A stretch of 29,847 nucleotides of DNA, from positions 1-29,847 of IMG/VR virus record IMGVR_UViG_3300026367_000106; one strand, given 5' to 3'. Shown here in pieces: positions 1 to 6,542 of the stretch. The DNA is from a virus. Below the pieces are notes generated by a model. It was not told the origin of the DNA. It did no database searches and saw nothing but the letters and a program-made list of their open reading frames with translations. The position numbers and the translations under genes were made by a program. How positions within the stretch are numbered: the first letter of the stretch is position 1; every line of letters starts with the position of its first letter.

Positions 1-363
1 CTACACTATGCCGCAAACAGTTACCTCCACTTCATTCAACCCCCTGCCCTTTGGCACATACTCAGCTGTCGTCGTTATGGAAGCAACATATTTCTGATCG
101 TCATCCGGAAAAACCCCACACGCCACCAAGCCGTCCTCTATCATCTTCTGCATATAAGCGTGATTAGAGATATCCAGGCGGGAACCATTGAGTTTGAAGT
201 GATAGTGGCACGAGACAGGGAAGTTGCCGGTGTAGGGCTGTGGTTGGCTTGCTAGGACCGCCATGTGGTACATATCTTTGTGCTTGGCCCTAGTACGAAA
301 ATGAATACCTGAGTAAATCTTATTAAGGCTTATCTTCTCTGGAATTGGGATAGTGATCTTCAC
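1..363 (-). CDS. rusA: RusA-like Holliday junction resolvase
   Basis: Probable RusA-family endodeoxyribonuclease, which resolves Holliday junctions in phage and prophage recombination. The N-terminus has the usual IPEKISLNKIY stretch. The signature half follows: a conserved Asp and Asn (LDISNH), Lys in YMQKMIEDGL, then GVFPDDDQKY with the acidic cluster. From the second of two adjacent GTG codons the protein is 120 aa, the same length as E. coli RusA. I preferred GTG because the longer reading to an ATG at 420 would pass through a rho-independent terminator hairpin (381-410). A -10 box TATACT ends 6 bases before this GTG, so the mRNA is probably leaderless. It is the last gene seen of a leftward early-type cluster; the window edge coincides with its TAG stop. 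Confidence 0.8.
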   Translation of the reverse strand: MKITIPIPEKISLNKIYSGIHFRTRAKHKDMYHMAVLASQPQPYTGNFPVSCHYHFKLNGSRLDISNHAYMQKMIEDGLVACGVFPDDDQKYVASITTTAEYVPKGRGLNEVEVTVCGIV

Positions 364-380
364 CACTCTAGTATACCAAA
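361..380 (-). promoter_or_regulatory. Leaderless-type promoter of the RusA gene
   Basis: Read on the minus strand there is TGGTATACT (extended -10, TATACT at 370-375), then six bases, then the GTG start. There is no Shine-Dalgarno site. It sits immediately downstream of a terminator, so the gene is probably its own transcription unit. Confidence 0.6.
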
Positions 381-410
381 GCAAAAGCCCCCGTTCGCAG
401 TGGGGGCCTT
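381..410 (-). terminator. Rho-independent terminator
   Basis: On the minus strand a GCCCCC/GGGGGC stem with a 9-base loop is followed by CTTTTGC. It closes the upstream leftward transcripts just before the RusA promoter. Confidence 0.7.
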
Positions 411-431
411 TGTCATACAACGTAAAGTAAC

Positions 432-457
432 AAAAAAAGTGGTTTCAGCTCACCACT
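432..457 (-). terminator. Rho-independent terminator
   Basis: On the minus strand AGTGGT and ACCACT form a perfect 6-bp stem with an 8-base loop, followed by seven T. It follows the small-protein cluster at 450-1114. Confidence 0.75.
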
Positions 458-557
458 CACTAACTGTATCACAAATAGCTAAATGCAAAACACTACCCCT
501 GGGGATAGCGTCTTGCGAGTATTTGTACGGAGGTAATTGTTCGTCAAAAGAACACAT
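450..557 (-). CDS. Possible 35-aa small protein
   Basis: Short open frame beginning MCSFDEQLPP with an AAGG nine bases before the ATG. Its stop lies in the stem of the terminator at 432-457. It is colinear with the microprotein genes to its right. No family recognised. At this length the frame could be chance, so treat it as tentative. Confidence 0.25.
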   Translation of the reverse strand: MCSFDEQLPPYKYSQDAIPRGSVLHLAICDTVSEW

Positions 558-604
558 CGCACCAAGCCTTGCGGTGTGGATGATTACTAATAGTTTAGCA
601 TAAG

Positions 605-629
605 AAAGAGCCGCCACTGGGGCGACCCT
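605..629 (-). terminator. Weak terminator after the 55-aa zinc microprotein
   Basis: On the minus strand CGCC-CCAGT-GGCG forms a short GC-rich stem followed by GCTCTTTCTT, just after the stop of the 55-aa gene. Confidence 0.4.
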
Positions 630-634
630 TGTAT

Positions 635-802
635 TTATACCTGTCTGGCTACCTTCCGCTTGCCTGTGGAAAGGGTAGTCTCAGCATAGAATTTATTTGA
701 GCAAGACGGCTTACAGAAGTAGCGCGCCCCGATATACACAGCAGTAAACTTGCCAGGGGAGTGAATGCGGTGGCAACAGGCACACGTCTCATACCAAGCC
801 AT
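635..802 (-). CDS. Cysteine-rich microprotein (55 aa, zinc-knuckle type)
   Basis: 55 aa, beginning MAWYETCACCHR. One CxxC (CACC) near the N-terminus and FCKPSC further on give a four-cysteine arrangement that could bind one zinc ion. The C-terminus is basic (TGKRKVARQV). Its ATG overlaps the stop of the preceding 68-aa gene as TAATG, so translation is probably coupled. No function is assigned; proteins of this kind are common in phage early regions, where they may bind nucleic acid or host proteins (inference). Confidence 0.6.
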   Translation of the reverse strand: MAWYETCACCHRIHSPGKFTAVYIGARYFCKPSCSNKFYAETTLSTGKRKVARQV

Positions 803-1008
803 TACAAGCCCTCCTTGCGTAGTCGAGCCAAGTACCAGATGTCACGGCAAGCAATACCGCAAAAGGTTTCCGTCTCCATGTCATTGCTGGCGTTATGGAA
901 CTCCTTTACCAAGGCAGTGTCCTGTGTCACCAACTTGTTGCAATACGCGCAACTGGTGAAGCCGTGTGTCTCCAGGTCTGAGACAGGCCAATTAAGTGAT
1001 TGGGACAT
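802..1008 (-). CDS. Cysteine-rich small protein (68 aa)
   Basis: 68 aa with CAYC around residue 20 and CGIAC around residue 50, again a four-cysteine zinc-binding layout. A strong Shine-Dalgarno GGGAGGTG lies seven bases before the ATG, which fixes the start. The start lies inside the 3' end of the 40-aa gene at 992-1114, and the stop overlaps the next start. The three genes form one tightly packed leftward operon. Function unknown. Confidence 0.7.
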   Translation of the reverse strand: MSQSLNWPVSDLETHGFTSCAYCNKLVTQDTALVKEFHNASNDMETETFCGIACRDIWYLARLRKEGL

Positions 1009-1114
1009 ACAACACCTCCCTTTTGAGATATTGACGCCACGCCATCCGGACTGGCTTGAGCCGGTTACGCTTGGCCTTTCGAGATTTGATTTGAGCCTTA
1101 CTAGAATTGTGCAT
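992..1114 (-). CDS. Basic 40-aa microprotein
   Basis: Begins MHNSSKAQIKSRKAKRNRLK, very rich in Lys and Arg over the first 30 residues. A perfect AGGAGGT lies five bases before the ATG, the best ribosome site in the early region. The 17-base overlap with the next gene suggests coupling. The charge suggests nucleic-acid binding, but no family is recognised. Confidence 0.6.
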   Translation of the reverse strand: MHNSSKAQIKSRKAKRNRLKPVRMAWRQYLKREVLYVPIT

Positions 1115-1149
1115 TTAGTACCTCCTATGATGAGCTTCTAAATACATAA

Positions 1150-1180
1150 TACACCACCACTGACGCTTGGCCGGTGGTGA
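1150..1180 (-). other. Hairpin between the 308-aa gene and the microprotein operon
   Basis: CACCACC and GGTGGTG pair across a 14-base loop directly after the stop of the 308-aa membrane protein. There is no T-run, so it may be a weak terminator or an mRNA stabiliser. Confidence 0.35.
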
Positions 1181-1195
1181 TGTGTTAGTAGTGAC

Positions 1196-2122
1196 TTAAG
1201 GCCTGCAAGTAAAAGTGTAAAAGGTTTCACCAATAGGGAGGTCAAAGAATTTCACAGTACTTCCAGTACGATATGAAGTGTACCGATATTCATCGTTACC
1301 AAGTGAAGTGCTCTTAACCAATTCATGTGGGTCTGCAACTAAACACTCATTAGGTTTAGCTGACCTAGTGTAGGTTTGATTGCTTTTAAAGGTAATACTC
1401 TTACACCCCTTTAGGTCTGCATATATACCGGTACATTGAGCCTCCGAGGCTTTTCTAGTTTCGCTCTTAGTAGTCTCTTTAGGTCTATTGTCGCTGGCAC
1501 GGATGGCGATAGTGATTGAATCAATACCCGCTTGAGCAAACCCATTTTGACCTGGTTGCACATAAAGCCGGTACAAGTTAGGCATTCCCCCAGGCTTGCC
1601 CCAAGTGCCTTCTATTTGGATAAATGATGCTATATCTCGGGTGTTTACTACGACATCGTCAGTATCACGGTATTGCACCTCAGGTCTTTGCCCTTTTGGC
1701 ATGAAAAACATGAATTGCTTGTCGTTTTTGCAGATAGTGGCTGACATCCAATCGTTACCAATTTTATTTCCGCGATCATCTAGCTTTTCATTAAAGTCAC
1801 AGTCTGCACCAGGGCGCTTTGGAAGTGCCTCACCTCGCACAGTGGCTACAGCAGTTTCCACACCCCTATCAATGAAGCCGCCTGAAAACCAATCTACAAA
1901 GGCGAGCACGATGAGAATACCAGCTATCCAGACCAGCAGATATACAGAGCCAGCTACTGCGAGAATTACTATTCCAAAGATGTTTTCTATGAACTCACCA
2001 ATACTGGTAGCGGAAAAAGGATTTAGCTTCTTTTTATCTTCATCCGACATCTTCATAGCTATCACGCCAATAATCAGAAGTATGGGGATAATCCAAACCC
2101 AAGAAGTGATGCCGATTGTCAT
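1196..2122 (-). CDS. Membrane-anchored protein of unknown function (308 aa)
   Basis: Two hydrophobic segments, about residues 6-23 (WVWIIPILLIIGVIAM) and 48-76, separated by a short charged loop (MSDEDKKKLNPF). A soluble domain of about 220 residues follows. It contains four or more cysteines, including CTGIYADLKGCK and a terminal TFTCRP, so it may be disulfide-stabilised outside the cytoplasm. Start supported by CAAGGA nine bases upstream. No domain recognised. Its place between the winged-helix gene and the microproteins suggests an accessory or superinfection-type function, but this is a guess. Confidence 0.7.
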   Translation of the reverse strand: MTIGITSWVWIIPILLIIGVIAMKMSDEDKKKLNPFSATSIGEFIENIFGIVILAVAGSVYLLVWIAGILIVLAFVDWFSGGFIDRGVETAVATVRGEALPKRPGADCDFNEKLDDRGNKIGNDWMSATICKNDKQFMFFMPKGQRPEVQYRDTDDVVVNTRDIASFIQIEGTWGKPGGMPNLYRLYVQPGQNGFAQAGIDSITIAIRASDNRPKETTKSETRKASEAQCTGIYADLKGCKSITFKSNQTYTRSAKPNECLVADPHELVKSTSLGNDEYRYTSYRTGSTVKFFDLPIGETFYTFTCRP

Positions 2123-2163
2123 TTCTAAATCCTTGAGTTATTGGAGGCTCCCTACTGCATACA

Positions 2164-2517
2164 CTAAATTGGCAACGTCTCAATAATTTCTCGGGCCACT
2201 CCCCCTTCGAGCACCACCCGCCTGACTGTCCTGTTACCGCTAGGGCAGAATTTATAGTGGGCGTGGCCATTGACCAGCTCCCGCTCAATCTTCGCTCCAG
2301 CCAGTAGCTCCCTAGCGCGGGTATGTTCTGGGGTATCTGTCAGGGCGTGAGGCCATTGTGACACCTCCACAAGGATTCGTAGTCTCCGGCCAACGGTTTC
2401 TCCTGTCACACCCATCTTGTCACGGGCAAGGTCGGCGATAGTGGCTTTGGCGATGCTGATGTTTGGATTCTTAGCCAGATATTTGACCAGACGCTCTTGT
2501 AGTGAGGTGTGTGACAT
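2164..2517 (-). CDS. Winged-helix-like small protein (117 aa)
   Basis: The N-terminal 50 residues (LQERLVKYLAKNP, then TIADLARDKMGVTGETVGRR) read like a helix-turn-helix: a first helix, a turn, and a recognition helix with GETVGRRL. The remaining half (HYKFCPSGNRTVRRVV) resembles a wing. Probably a DNA-binding regulator or replication accessory protein. No clear Shine-Dalgarno; it follows the 52-aa gene by 3 bases, so coupling is likely. No match to a specific family can be claimed. Confidence 0.55.
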   Translation of the reverse strand: MSHTSLQERLVKYLAKNPNISIAKATIADLARDKMGVTGETVGRRLRILVEVSQWPHALTDTPEHTRARELLAGAKIERELVNGHAHYKFCPSGNRTVRRVVLEGGVAREIIETLPI

Positions 2518-2520
2518 AGG

Positions 2521-2679
2521 TTATTTTTTAGTAACTTGCTTGGCATGGTGGCTTGCCCTGATGCGCTTTCGCTTGCAGGTAAAGCAGGTCCTCTTATGTT
2601 TCCTTACCCCTTCCACCTCATTCTTACAGCCTAGTATCTGGCACTTGATAATGTACTTCTGGACTGGAGTATCGGTCAT
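2521..2679 (-). CDS. Zinc-ribbon microprotein (52 aa)
   Basis: Contains CQILGC and CFTCKRKR: two cysteine pairs separated by 14 residues, flanked by many Lys and Arg. This looks like a small nucleic-acid-binding zinc ribbon. The start overlaps the stop of the preceding gene as ATGA. Confidence 0.55.
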   Translation of the reverse strand: MTDTPVQKYIIKCQILGCKNEVEGVRKHKRTCFTCKRKRIRASHHAKQVTKK

Positions 2680-2822
2680 GCGCTTTTCTTATACTTACTG
2701 ATAAATTGCAGGTGTAGCTCCTTGCATGGCTTGCCCTTGCAGTACTGTCGCTTTTCTAGGCCGGTGAGGTCGTAGACGCGACGGTGGCAGAAGGCGCAGT
2801 GTGCTTTGGGGCGGATGGTCAT
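2676..2822 (-). CDS. Zinc-finger microprotein (48 aa)
   Basis: Contains CAFC near residue 9 and YCKGKPC near residue 28, giving four cysteines. It starts a few bases after the TAG of the TM2 gene and ends in an ATGA overlap with the 52-aa gene. The arrangement resembles the 55-aa and 68-aa proteins at 635-1008, so they may share ancestry. Confidence 0.55.
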   Translation of the reverse strand: MTIRPKAHCAFCHRRVYDLTGLEKRQYCKGKPCKELHLQFISKYKKSA

Positions 2823-2825
2823 AGA

Positions 2826-3065
2826 CTACGTCCAGTCCGTTAGCTTCCGCCCATCCCCATCCCTGAACTCGCCACAAATGATTGTGATCCAGTCAATCAA
2901 ATTCCAGATGGCCGATACGATTAGGCCAACAAAGGAAATAGTCAGTAGTAACATCACTACACCTGTCCCAATCTTCCCTACATAGAAGCGGTGGGCGCCT
3001 AGTGGGCCAAGAAAGAAGGATAAGAGGAACGCGGGCAGAATTAGTTTGGTTGATTTTTCGGTCAT
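2826..3065 (-). CDS. TM2-domain membrane protein (79 aa)
   Basis: Typical TM2 domain: a first hydrophobic helix ([24 protein letters not shown], shown here in part as the LGAHRFY turn), then a second helix ([20 protein letters not shown]), then NLIDWITI. The GxxGxHRFYxG turn between the two helices is the family signature. TM2 proteins are small inner-membrane proteins of unsettled function. The start overlaps the stop of the 42-aa gene as ATGA. Confidence 0.75.
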   Translation of the reverse strand: MTEKSTKLILPAFLLSFFLGPLGAHRFYVGKIGTGVVMLLLTISFVGLIVSAIWNLIDWITIICGEFRDGDGRKLTDWT

Positions 3066-3190
3066 ATAGTTAGTAGGATAAACGCCCCTACAGTCAGTCC
3101 CATCAGTATCAAGGCGTGTCGCTGGTAATACTTGCCACCCTGAGGCCTCGGGGTGAGGCGGTCACGGGCGGTCTTGGTGTCTTTTTCCAT
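3062..3190 (-). CDS. Single-span membrane microprotein (42 aa)
   Basis: Polar, basic first half ([20 protein letters not shown]) and one C-terminal hydrophobic helix ([17 protein letters not shown]). ATG follows the upstream TAG by three bases, and its TGA overlaps the TM2 start. Possibly a partner of the TM2 protein. No family recognised. Confidence 0.5.
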   Translation of the reverse strand: MEKDTKTARDRLTPRPQGGKYYQRHALILMGLTVGAFILLTI

Positions 3191-3193
3191 ACG

Positions 3194-3850
3194 CTATTCA
3201 GTTGGCTCAGCAGTATCTACTAGCGCTGTTTCTTCTACGGGTTCGACCTTTGGTGCCTCTTGCTGTACTGGTGCTGGTGTAGGGGCCGTTTCAGCAACCT
3301 GGGGGGCTGATTTAGTTGCCTCAAACGGATTACCGTCGATAAATAATTCGTTGATGTTGAAGCCATCAGCCTGCACTTTTGCCCAAGCGTCTTTTGCTTC
3401 TGCTGGTAGCTCACTATGTGGCGAGTTCACTGTGGTGTACTTGGTGTCCATCCCTGAGCCTTCTCTTGTCACAGTCAGGTTGTAGCCAAGTGGCGATCCC
3501 CAGTCTGTGTCACGTGCGTATGCCTCGATTGCCTCCTGAATGCTCTTTTGCGGGATTTCTAATACTTCGACGTGGCCGGTGTTAAAGTTGAATACCGGCA
3601 TTGCCCAAAAATGGTTTACCTTACCTTCCTTAAAAGATGAAGTGTCGGACGGTTTTTCATTCATAGCAAATCTGAAAGGCTTGTTCTTACCCTCAACAAC
3701 CTTCCAACCTGCATATCCAAAAATTGGCTTCTGTAGAATGCGAAACTTGTATTTTCCTGGGTTCTTAAAGCTCATGTACTGGCTGTCACTCTTTGGTACC
3801 TCGTAATTTGCTGGGGCGTTTCCAAAGAAGTCGTCTGTAGTTGTATCCAT
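3194..3850 (-). CDS. Putative phage single-stranded DNA-binding protein (218 aa)
   Basis: Residues about 25-150 contain YMSFKNPGKYKFRILQKPI followed by GYAGWKV, then a short FRF segment. This resembles phage SSB-like folds in which an OB domain begins with a PGKYKFRIL-type strand. The last 60 residues are Pro/Ala/Glu-rich and end acidic (VDTAEPTE), like the flexible acidic tails of SSB proteins that recruit replication partners. It lies with RusA in an early-type cluster, which fits DNA replication or recombination. The family call is by motif and architecture only. Confidence 0.55.
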   Translation of the reverse strand: MDTTTDDFFGNAPANYEVPKSDSQYMSFKNPGKYKFRILQKPIFGYAGWKVVEGKNKPFRFAMNEKPSDTSSFKEGKVNHFWAMPVFNFNTGHVEVLEIPQKSIQEAIEAYARDTDWGSPLGYNLTVTREGSGMDTKYTTVNSPHSELPAEAKDAWAKVQADGFNINELFIDGNPFEATKSAPQVAETAPTPAPVQQEAPKVEPVEETALVDTAEPTE

Positions 3851-3858
3851 ATGTCTTG

Positions 3859-4008
3859 TTAGTTTGATGTAAATAATTGGTTTCTAATTTCCTCTTGCCA
3901 GGCCCAGTAGTCTTTGTATCGGCTAAGGGATTGGCCTTCTTGGTTCTTCACTGGTTCTGTACATTTCGGCATGTCGCGGTCTATGGCGTTTGCCTCAAAG
4001 CCTTCCAT
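3859..4008 (-). CDS. Small protein (49 aa), unknown
   Basis: Begins MEGFEANAIDRDMPKC and has an aromatic helix RYKDYWAWQEEIRNQLF. It starts one base after the stop of the 69-aa gene and ends before the SSB-like gene, so it is packed within the operon. No function can be assigned. Confidence 0.5.
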   Translation of the reverse strand: MEGFEANAIDRDMPKCTEPVKNQEGQSLSRYKDYWAWQEEIRNQLFTSN

Positions 4009-4009
4009 A

Positions 4010-4219
4010 TTAGTAGTCTTTGATTACTGCCTCAATGTCTAGCTTGCCAGTGGTAGCAGCGTGTCGGAAGATGGCTGTTGCCATTGTGTACACCCGCTGT
4101 CTGGTGGTGTTTAATTTCGCTGCCGTATCGTTTACTCCAGCTTCTCCTTTAAGGAACTTAAGTAGCGCTTTCTTAGCAGCAGCACTTAGCTTGTATTTTG
4201 ATGTGATTACTATTGGCAT
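4010..4219 (-). CDS. Small helix-turn-helix-type protein (69 aa)
   Basis: Contains AAKLNTTRQRVYTMATAIFRHA, which reads as a helix-turn-helix (AAKLNTTRQRVYT). It is first in the leftward early operon, and the operator-like repeats at 4258-4284 lie just upstream, so it may regulate its own operon. No Shine-Dalgarno is visible. Confidence 0.5.
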   Translation of the reverse strand: MPIVITSKYKLSAAAKKALLKFLKGEAGVNDTAAKLNTTRQRVYTMATAIFRHAATTGKLDIEAVIKDY

Positions 4220-4257
4220 GTTTGGGTTGTTAATTATTGCTGTTCGACCTACTGAGA

Positions 4258-4284
4258 AGTATACAGGAAGTATGAAAGTATACT
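4258..4284 (-). promoter_or_regulatory. Promoter/operator with repeated TATACT boxes
   Basis: Two TATACT -10-like boxes (4258-4263 and 4277-4282, minus strand) are 19 bases apart, with a third GTAT half-site between them and a GTATAC palindrome at each end. It lies upstream of the 69-aa gene and is probably the promoter and operator of the early operon. Confidence 0.5.
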
Positions 4285-4307
4285 AGTAAAGTTGTCCCCA
4301 CATACAA

Positions 4308-4336
4308 AAAGGCCCCCAAAGAATGAAGGCCAATTT
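4308..4336 (-). terminator. Terminator downstream of the holin gene
   Basis: On the minus strand GGCCTTC pairs with GGGGGCC (with G-T pairs), followed by TTTTTG. A second hairpin (CGGGT/ACCCG with outer CTAT/ATAG, about 4352-4385) lies between it and the holin stop. Apart from these signals and the promoter, 4220-4389 holds no gene. Confidence 0.6.
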
Positions 4337-4389
4337 GCAAGACACATCTGCTATAGACGGGTTGGTAGCACCCGCTGATAGTGTAGCAC

Positions 4390-4626
4390 CTACTTTCTCA
4401 ACAAAAGAGCATAGACTGCCGATGATGAGGACAGTACTAGAATGACTGTCTCAAAGTATGGGGTGTTCTGGATGCCAACATACAATCCACCAAAGGCAAT
4501 TGATAGACCAATAGTGAGCAACTTGGTAGCTGTTGAAGTGGTGCCATACCGCCCTTTAATCATCTGCACCAACACTGATAGTAATGCTCCTACTACTGCA
4601 ATGGCTGTAAAGTCTGTTATTTCCAT
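4390..4626 (-). CDS. Holin-like small membrane protein (78 aa)
   Basis: Three predicted membrane segments at about 6-22, 34-50 and 58-75, a short polar linker (KGRYGTTSTATK) and a charged C-terminus (LLLRK). Size and layout fit phage holins of the r1t-like type, which open the inner membrane so that the cell-wall hydrolase can act. It follows the hydrolase fragment, the normal order for a lysis cassette. Start chosen at the only ATG. Confidence 0.6.
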   Translation of the reverse strand: MEITDFTAIAVVGALLSVLVQMIKGRYGTTSTATKLLTIGLSIAFGGLYVGIQNTPYFETVILVLSSSSAVYALLLRK

Positions 4627-4633
4627 AAGTAAA

Positions 4634-4864
4634 TTAGTTTATTAGTTGATAGATATACACCTCGTATCCAGCCTTTGCATACCTCGCGTTCCAGCTGGCT
4701 AAGGTGAAGTTCTCTTCCCACAGCCCATTAAAGCTGTTGTTGGACATGATGTTCGTGCCACGGGCGAAGATGCCAACGTGGCCTGGGTATGGGGCATCCT
4801 TTATGGAACCTGTTGGGCTAATGATAATGGCCCCTGGCCACAAAGACGGTACACGCATGGGCAA
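4634..4864 (-). pseudogene. 5'-truncated cell-wall hydrolase (CHAP/NlpC-type C-terminal half)
   Basis: The frame encodes WPGAIIISPTG, then PGHVGIF, then IMSNNSFNGLWEENFT and SWNARY. These match the His-containing second half of CHAP or NlpC/P60-type peptidoglycan hydrolases, but the N-terminal half with the catalytic Cys is missing. The first residues (PMRVPSLWP) are simply the connector gene read in another frame. The junction is near 4830-4840, where the connector frame loses its expected end and the hydrolase frame begins. It is most simply a deletion scar. If translated at all it would need the internal ATG or TTG within the connector gene. Confidence 0.6.
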
Positions 4865-5243
4865 CTGGGGCTGGTAGCGTCTTTTTAATGGCGTGGATGC
4901 CGGTCACTGACACGTTGGCAAGGCTTTCATTAAATACGTCGCCATTAAGCCGTAGCTGGGTCTTTACGTCGCTGTTGTATGGGACTTGTAGGGGGGTCAC
5001 GACAATATCGTTTACCTTCACCTCAGTAATGGTGTGAACGGGGTCAATTGACTGGATGGACAGGCCACAGCCGTCATACAAGCGCGTCGTTGCTTCTGTC
5101 CGGTAAATAGGGAAGCCAGCCAGCTCGTCGCAGTGTTCACTCATGGCGTCAATGTAAGCCGTCAGTTGATTAGTGAAGGCTGGGTCTAGCTGTTGCTGGA
5201 TGTAGTTCTCGACAGCAAGTTTTGTCGTATATCGTTCGTTCAT
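4818..5243 (-). CDS. Head-tail connector (gp6-like), 3' end altered
   Basis: 141 aa. N-terminal helices (LAVENYIQQQLDP, NQLTAYIDAMSEHCDEL) are followed by YDGCG and beta-rich segments with LRLNGDVF and VSVTGIHA. This pattern fits gp6-like head-tail connector proteins, which form a ring under the portal. The last residues (FVARGHYH) come from the overlap with the hydrolase fragment, so the native C-terminus is probably lost. A -10 box TACAAT (extended TGC) ends 6 bases before the ATG. The family call is moderate. Confidence 0.55.
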   Translation of the reverse strand: MNERYTTKLAVENYIQQQLDPAFTNQLTAYIDAMSEHCDELAGFPIYRTEATTRLYDGCGLSIQSIDPVHTITEVKVNDIVVTPLQVPYNSDVKTQLRLNGDVFNESLANVSVTGIHAIKKTLPAPVAHACTVFVARGHYH

Positions 5244-5258
5244 GGCCTTATTGTAGCA
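5244..5258 (-). promoter_or_regulatory. Leaderless-type promoter of the connector gene
   Basis: Minus strand: TGC TACAAT, six bases, ATG. The six bases contain AAGG, so a weak Shine-Dalgarno reading is also possible. Confidence 0.5.
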
Positions 5259-6467
5259 CTAAGAACAATCGTTATTCCCAAATGGGGTGAAGGGGCTGAC
5301 CTTGGCTGAGAAAGGGCTATCCATCGGGCAGAACGGCTTTACATACGATACTTTCTCAATCGTCGCGTCGTTACCTGTCACAGCAAACGTCCCTGGCTCC
5401 ACACCTATCCTGTAGCGGGCCAAAATGCCTGCTGGTGAGGCAGTAAGGGTAAAGACGGCTGTTTGGACGGCAATGGTGTATCGGGCCAAGAGTGAGGCGT
5501 TCTGTCCGGTCAAAGCAAACGCTCCAGTGCCACAGGCGATACGCAGGCGTCGCAAGAATGAGACGTCCTTGCCAGTGAGGCTGTATTGCGCTGTTTGGGT
5601 GGCGATACGGTAGCGCCCAAGGATGTTGGCCACGTTGCCAGTTAAGGCGAATACGCCAGTCTCACACGCCAGGCGGTACCGCTTGAGAATATTGGCGGCT
5701 TGTCCGGTAAGGGTGAAGCTGGCTGGCTGGGCTTGTAGGCGGTAGCGGGCGAGGATGTTGGTGGGGGTGCCGGTGGTGGTGAATGAGGCAGGGTCGCAGG
5801 TGATTGTGTAGGTGGGGGTTGGTGGCCCGCTTGCTGCTGGTTTAAATGCAATTGCGGTACCTCCATATCCACGAGTACCAGTGAAGCTCATTCTGGCATT
5901 TCCTGTTTGAGCTGTGACGATTCCATTTGAATCAGCGATACCATTTAATCCTGTACTGCTCCCAGCTCTAAGAGTTGGGGTCAGTAGTCCACCTGAATTC
6001 CAATTATCATCTACGTTTGTACCTGAAATTATCCACCAAGCGTCTTCTGCTGTTGTTAAGGGAATAGTAATTATATTTCCGCTACCGATACTATTAGAAA
6101 TATTACTTGTTAAAACAGGGCTGGTTTGGTCAACACCACTATACGAAACTATGGTTATAGACATAATACCATTTCCACCAACAGCGGTGACGACAAGGTC
6201 ATTTAATCCAGAAGATGGCGCTTTTAAATAGAATGAGTGAGTGCGCCAGTTTGGGGTACCAGGAAAAACCTGAATGTTTTGTGCAATCCGTGTCACTGCT
6301 ACACCATTGTAGTTAGCAGATACAGAAGTTGGATTGCCAGTTGTCCAGTTTGCAGTAGTTGCTGAGATGAACAGAAATCCATCACTACCTGTACAAGCGT
6401 GAGCCACTGTCCTTACAGCCCCCGATTTAAATCCAAATTCTGTTTTCTTATCAAATGCTATGGCCAT
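5259..6467 (-). CDS. Fibre- or adhesin-like protein with seven 22-aa repeats
   Basis: 402 aa from the ATG at 6467 (an upstream in-frame ATG lies beyond the promoter and was rejected). Residues 1-205 form a beta-rich domain with VSANYNGVAVTRI, HSFYLKAPSSGLNDLVVT and SYSGVDQTSPV, a layout seen in many phage and environmental surface proteins. Residues 220-373 are seven tandem 22-residue repeats of the pattern YRIAxxTxxFxLTGxxAxILAR. The C-terminus has two cysteines (FCPMDSP, NNDCS). It lies among the capsid genes and has its own promoter, so a capsid decoration or receptor-binding role is likely. The first domain and the repeats may be separately acquired. Confidence 0.6.
   Translation of the reverse strand: MAIAFDKKTEFGFKSGAVRTVAHACTGSDGFLFISATTANWTTGNPTSVSANYNGVAVTRIAQNIQVFPGTPNWRTHSFYLKAPSSGLNDLVVTAVGGNGIMSITIVSYSGVDQTSPVLTSNISNSIGSGNIITIPLTTAEDAWWIISGTNVDDNWNSGGLLTPTLRAGSSTGLNGIADSNGIVTAQTGNARMSFTGTRGYGGTAIAFKPAASGPPTPTYTITCDPASFTTTGTPTNILARYRLQAQPASFTLTGQAANILKRYRLACETGVFALTGNVANILGRYRIATQTAQYSLTGKDVSFLRRLRIACGTGAFALTGQNASLLARYTIAVQTAVFTLTASPAGILARYRIGVEPGTFAVTGNDATIEKVSYVKPFCPMDSPFSAKVSPFTPFGNNDCS
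5349..5810. repeat. Seven tandem 66-bp coding repeats
   Basis: Seven diverged in-frame copies of a 66-bp unit encode the 22-residue repeats of the 402-aa protein. DNA divergence is high while the protein pattern (Tyr-Arg, Phe, Leu-Thr-Gly, Leu-Ala-Arg) is kept, which suggests selection on the protein. Confidence 0.8.
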
Positions 6468-6483
6468 TCCCAACAGTATAGCA
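6468..6483 (-). promoter_or_regulatory. Leaderless-type promoter of the repeat protein
   Basis: Minus strand: TGC TATACT, seven bases (GTTGGGA), ATG. GGGA touches the ATG and is too close for a normal ribosome site. Confidence 0.6.
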
Positions 6484-6506
6484 AAACGCCCCACACAAAG
6501 GCAGGG
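6483..6506 (-). terminator. Weak terminator before the repeat-protein promoter
   Basis: Minus strand: GCCT, seven-base loop, GGGC, then GTTTTGC. The terminator-then-promoter layout repeats that at 361-410. Confidence 0.4.
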
Positions 6507-6542
6507 TATCATAATCTTGTTTAAATTAAATTCTGATTAATA

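Noticed and set aside
2040-2288. Minus-strand frame of 82 codons overlapping the 308-aa and 117-aa genes
   Set aside because: It runs across two better-supported genes in another frame and lacks a start signal.
5349-5810. Regular 66-bp repeats that might be a CRISPR array
   Set aside because: The repeats are in frame inside a long gene, diverge at DNA level and have no spacer-repeat alternation.
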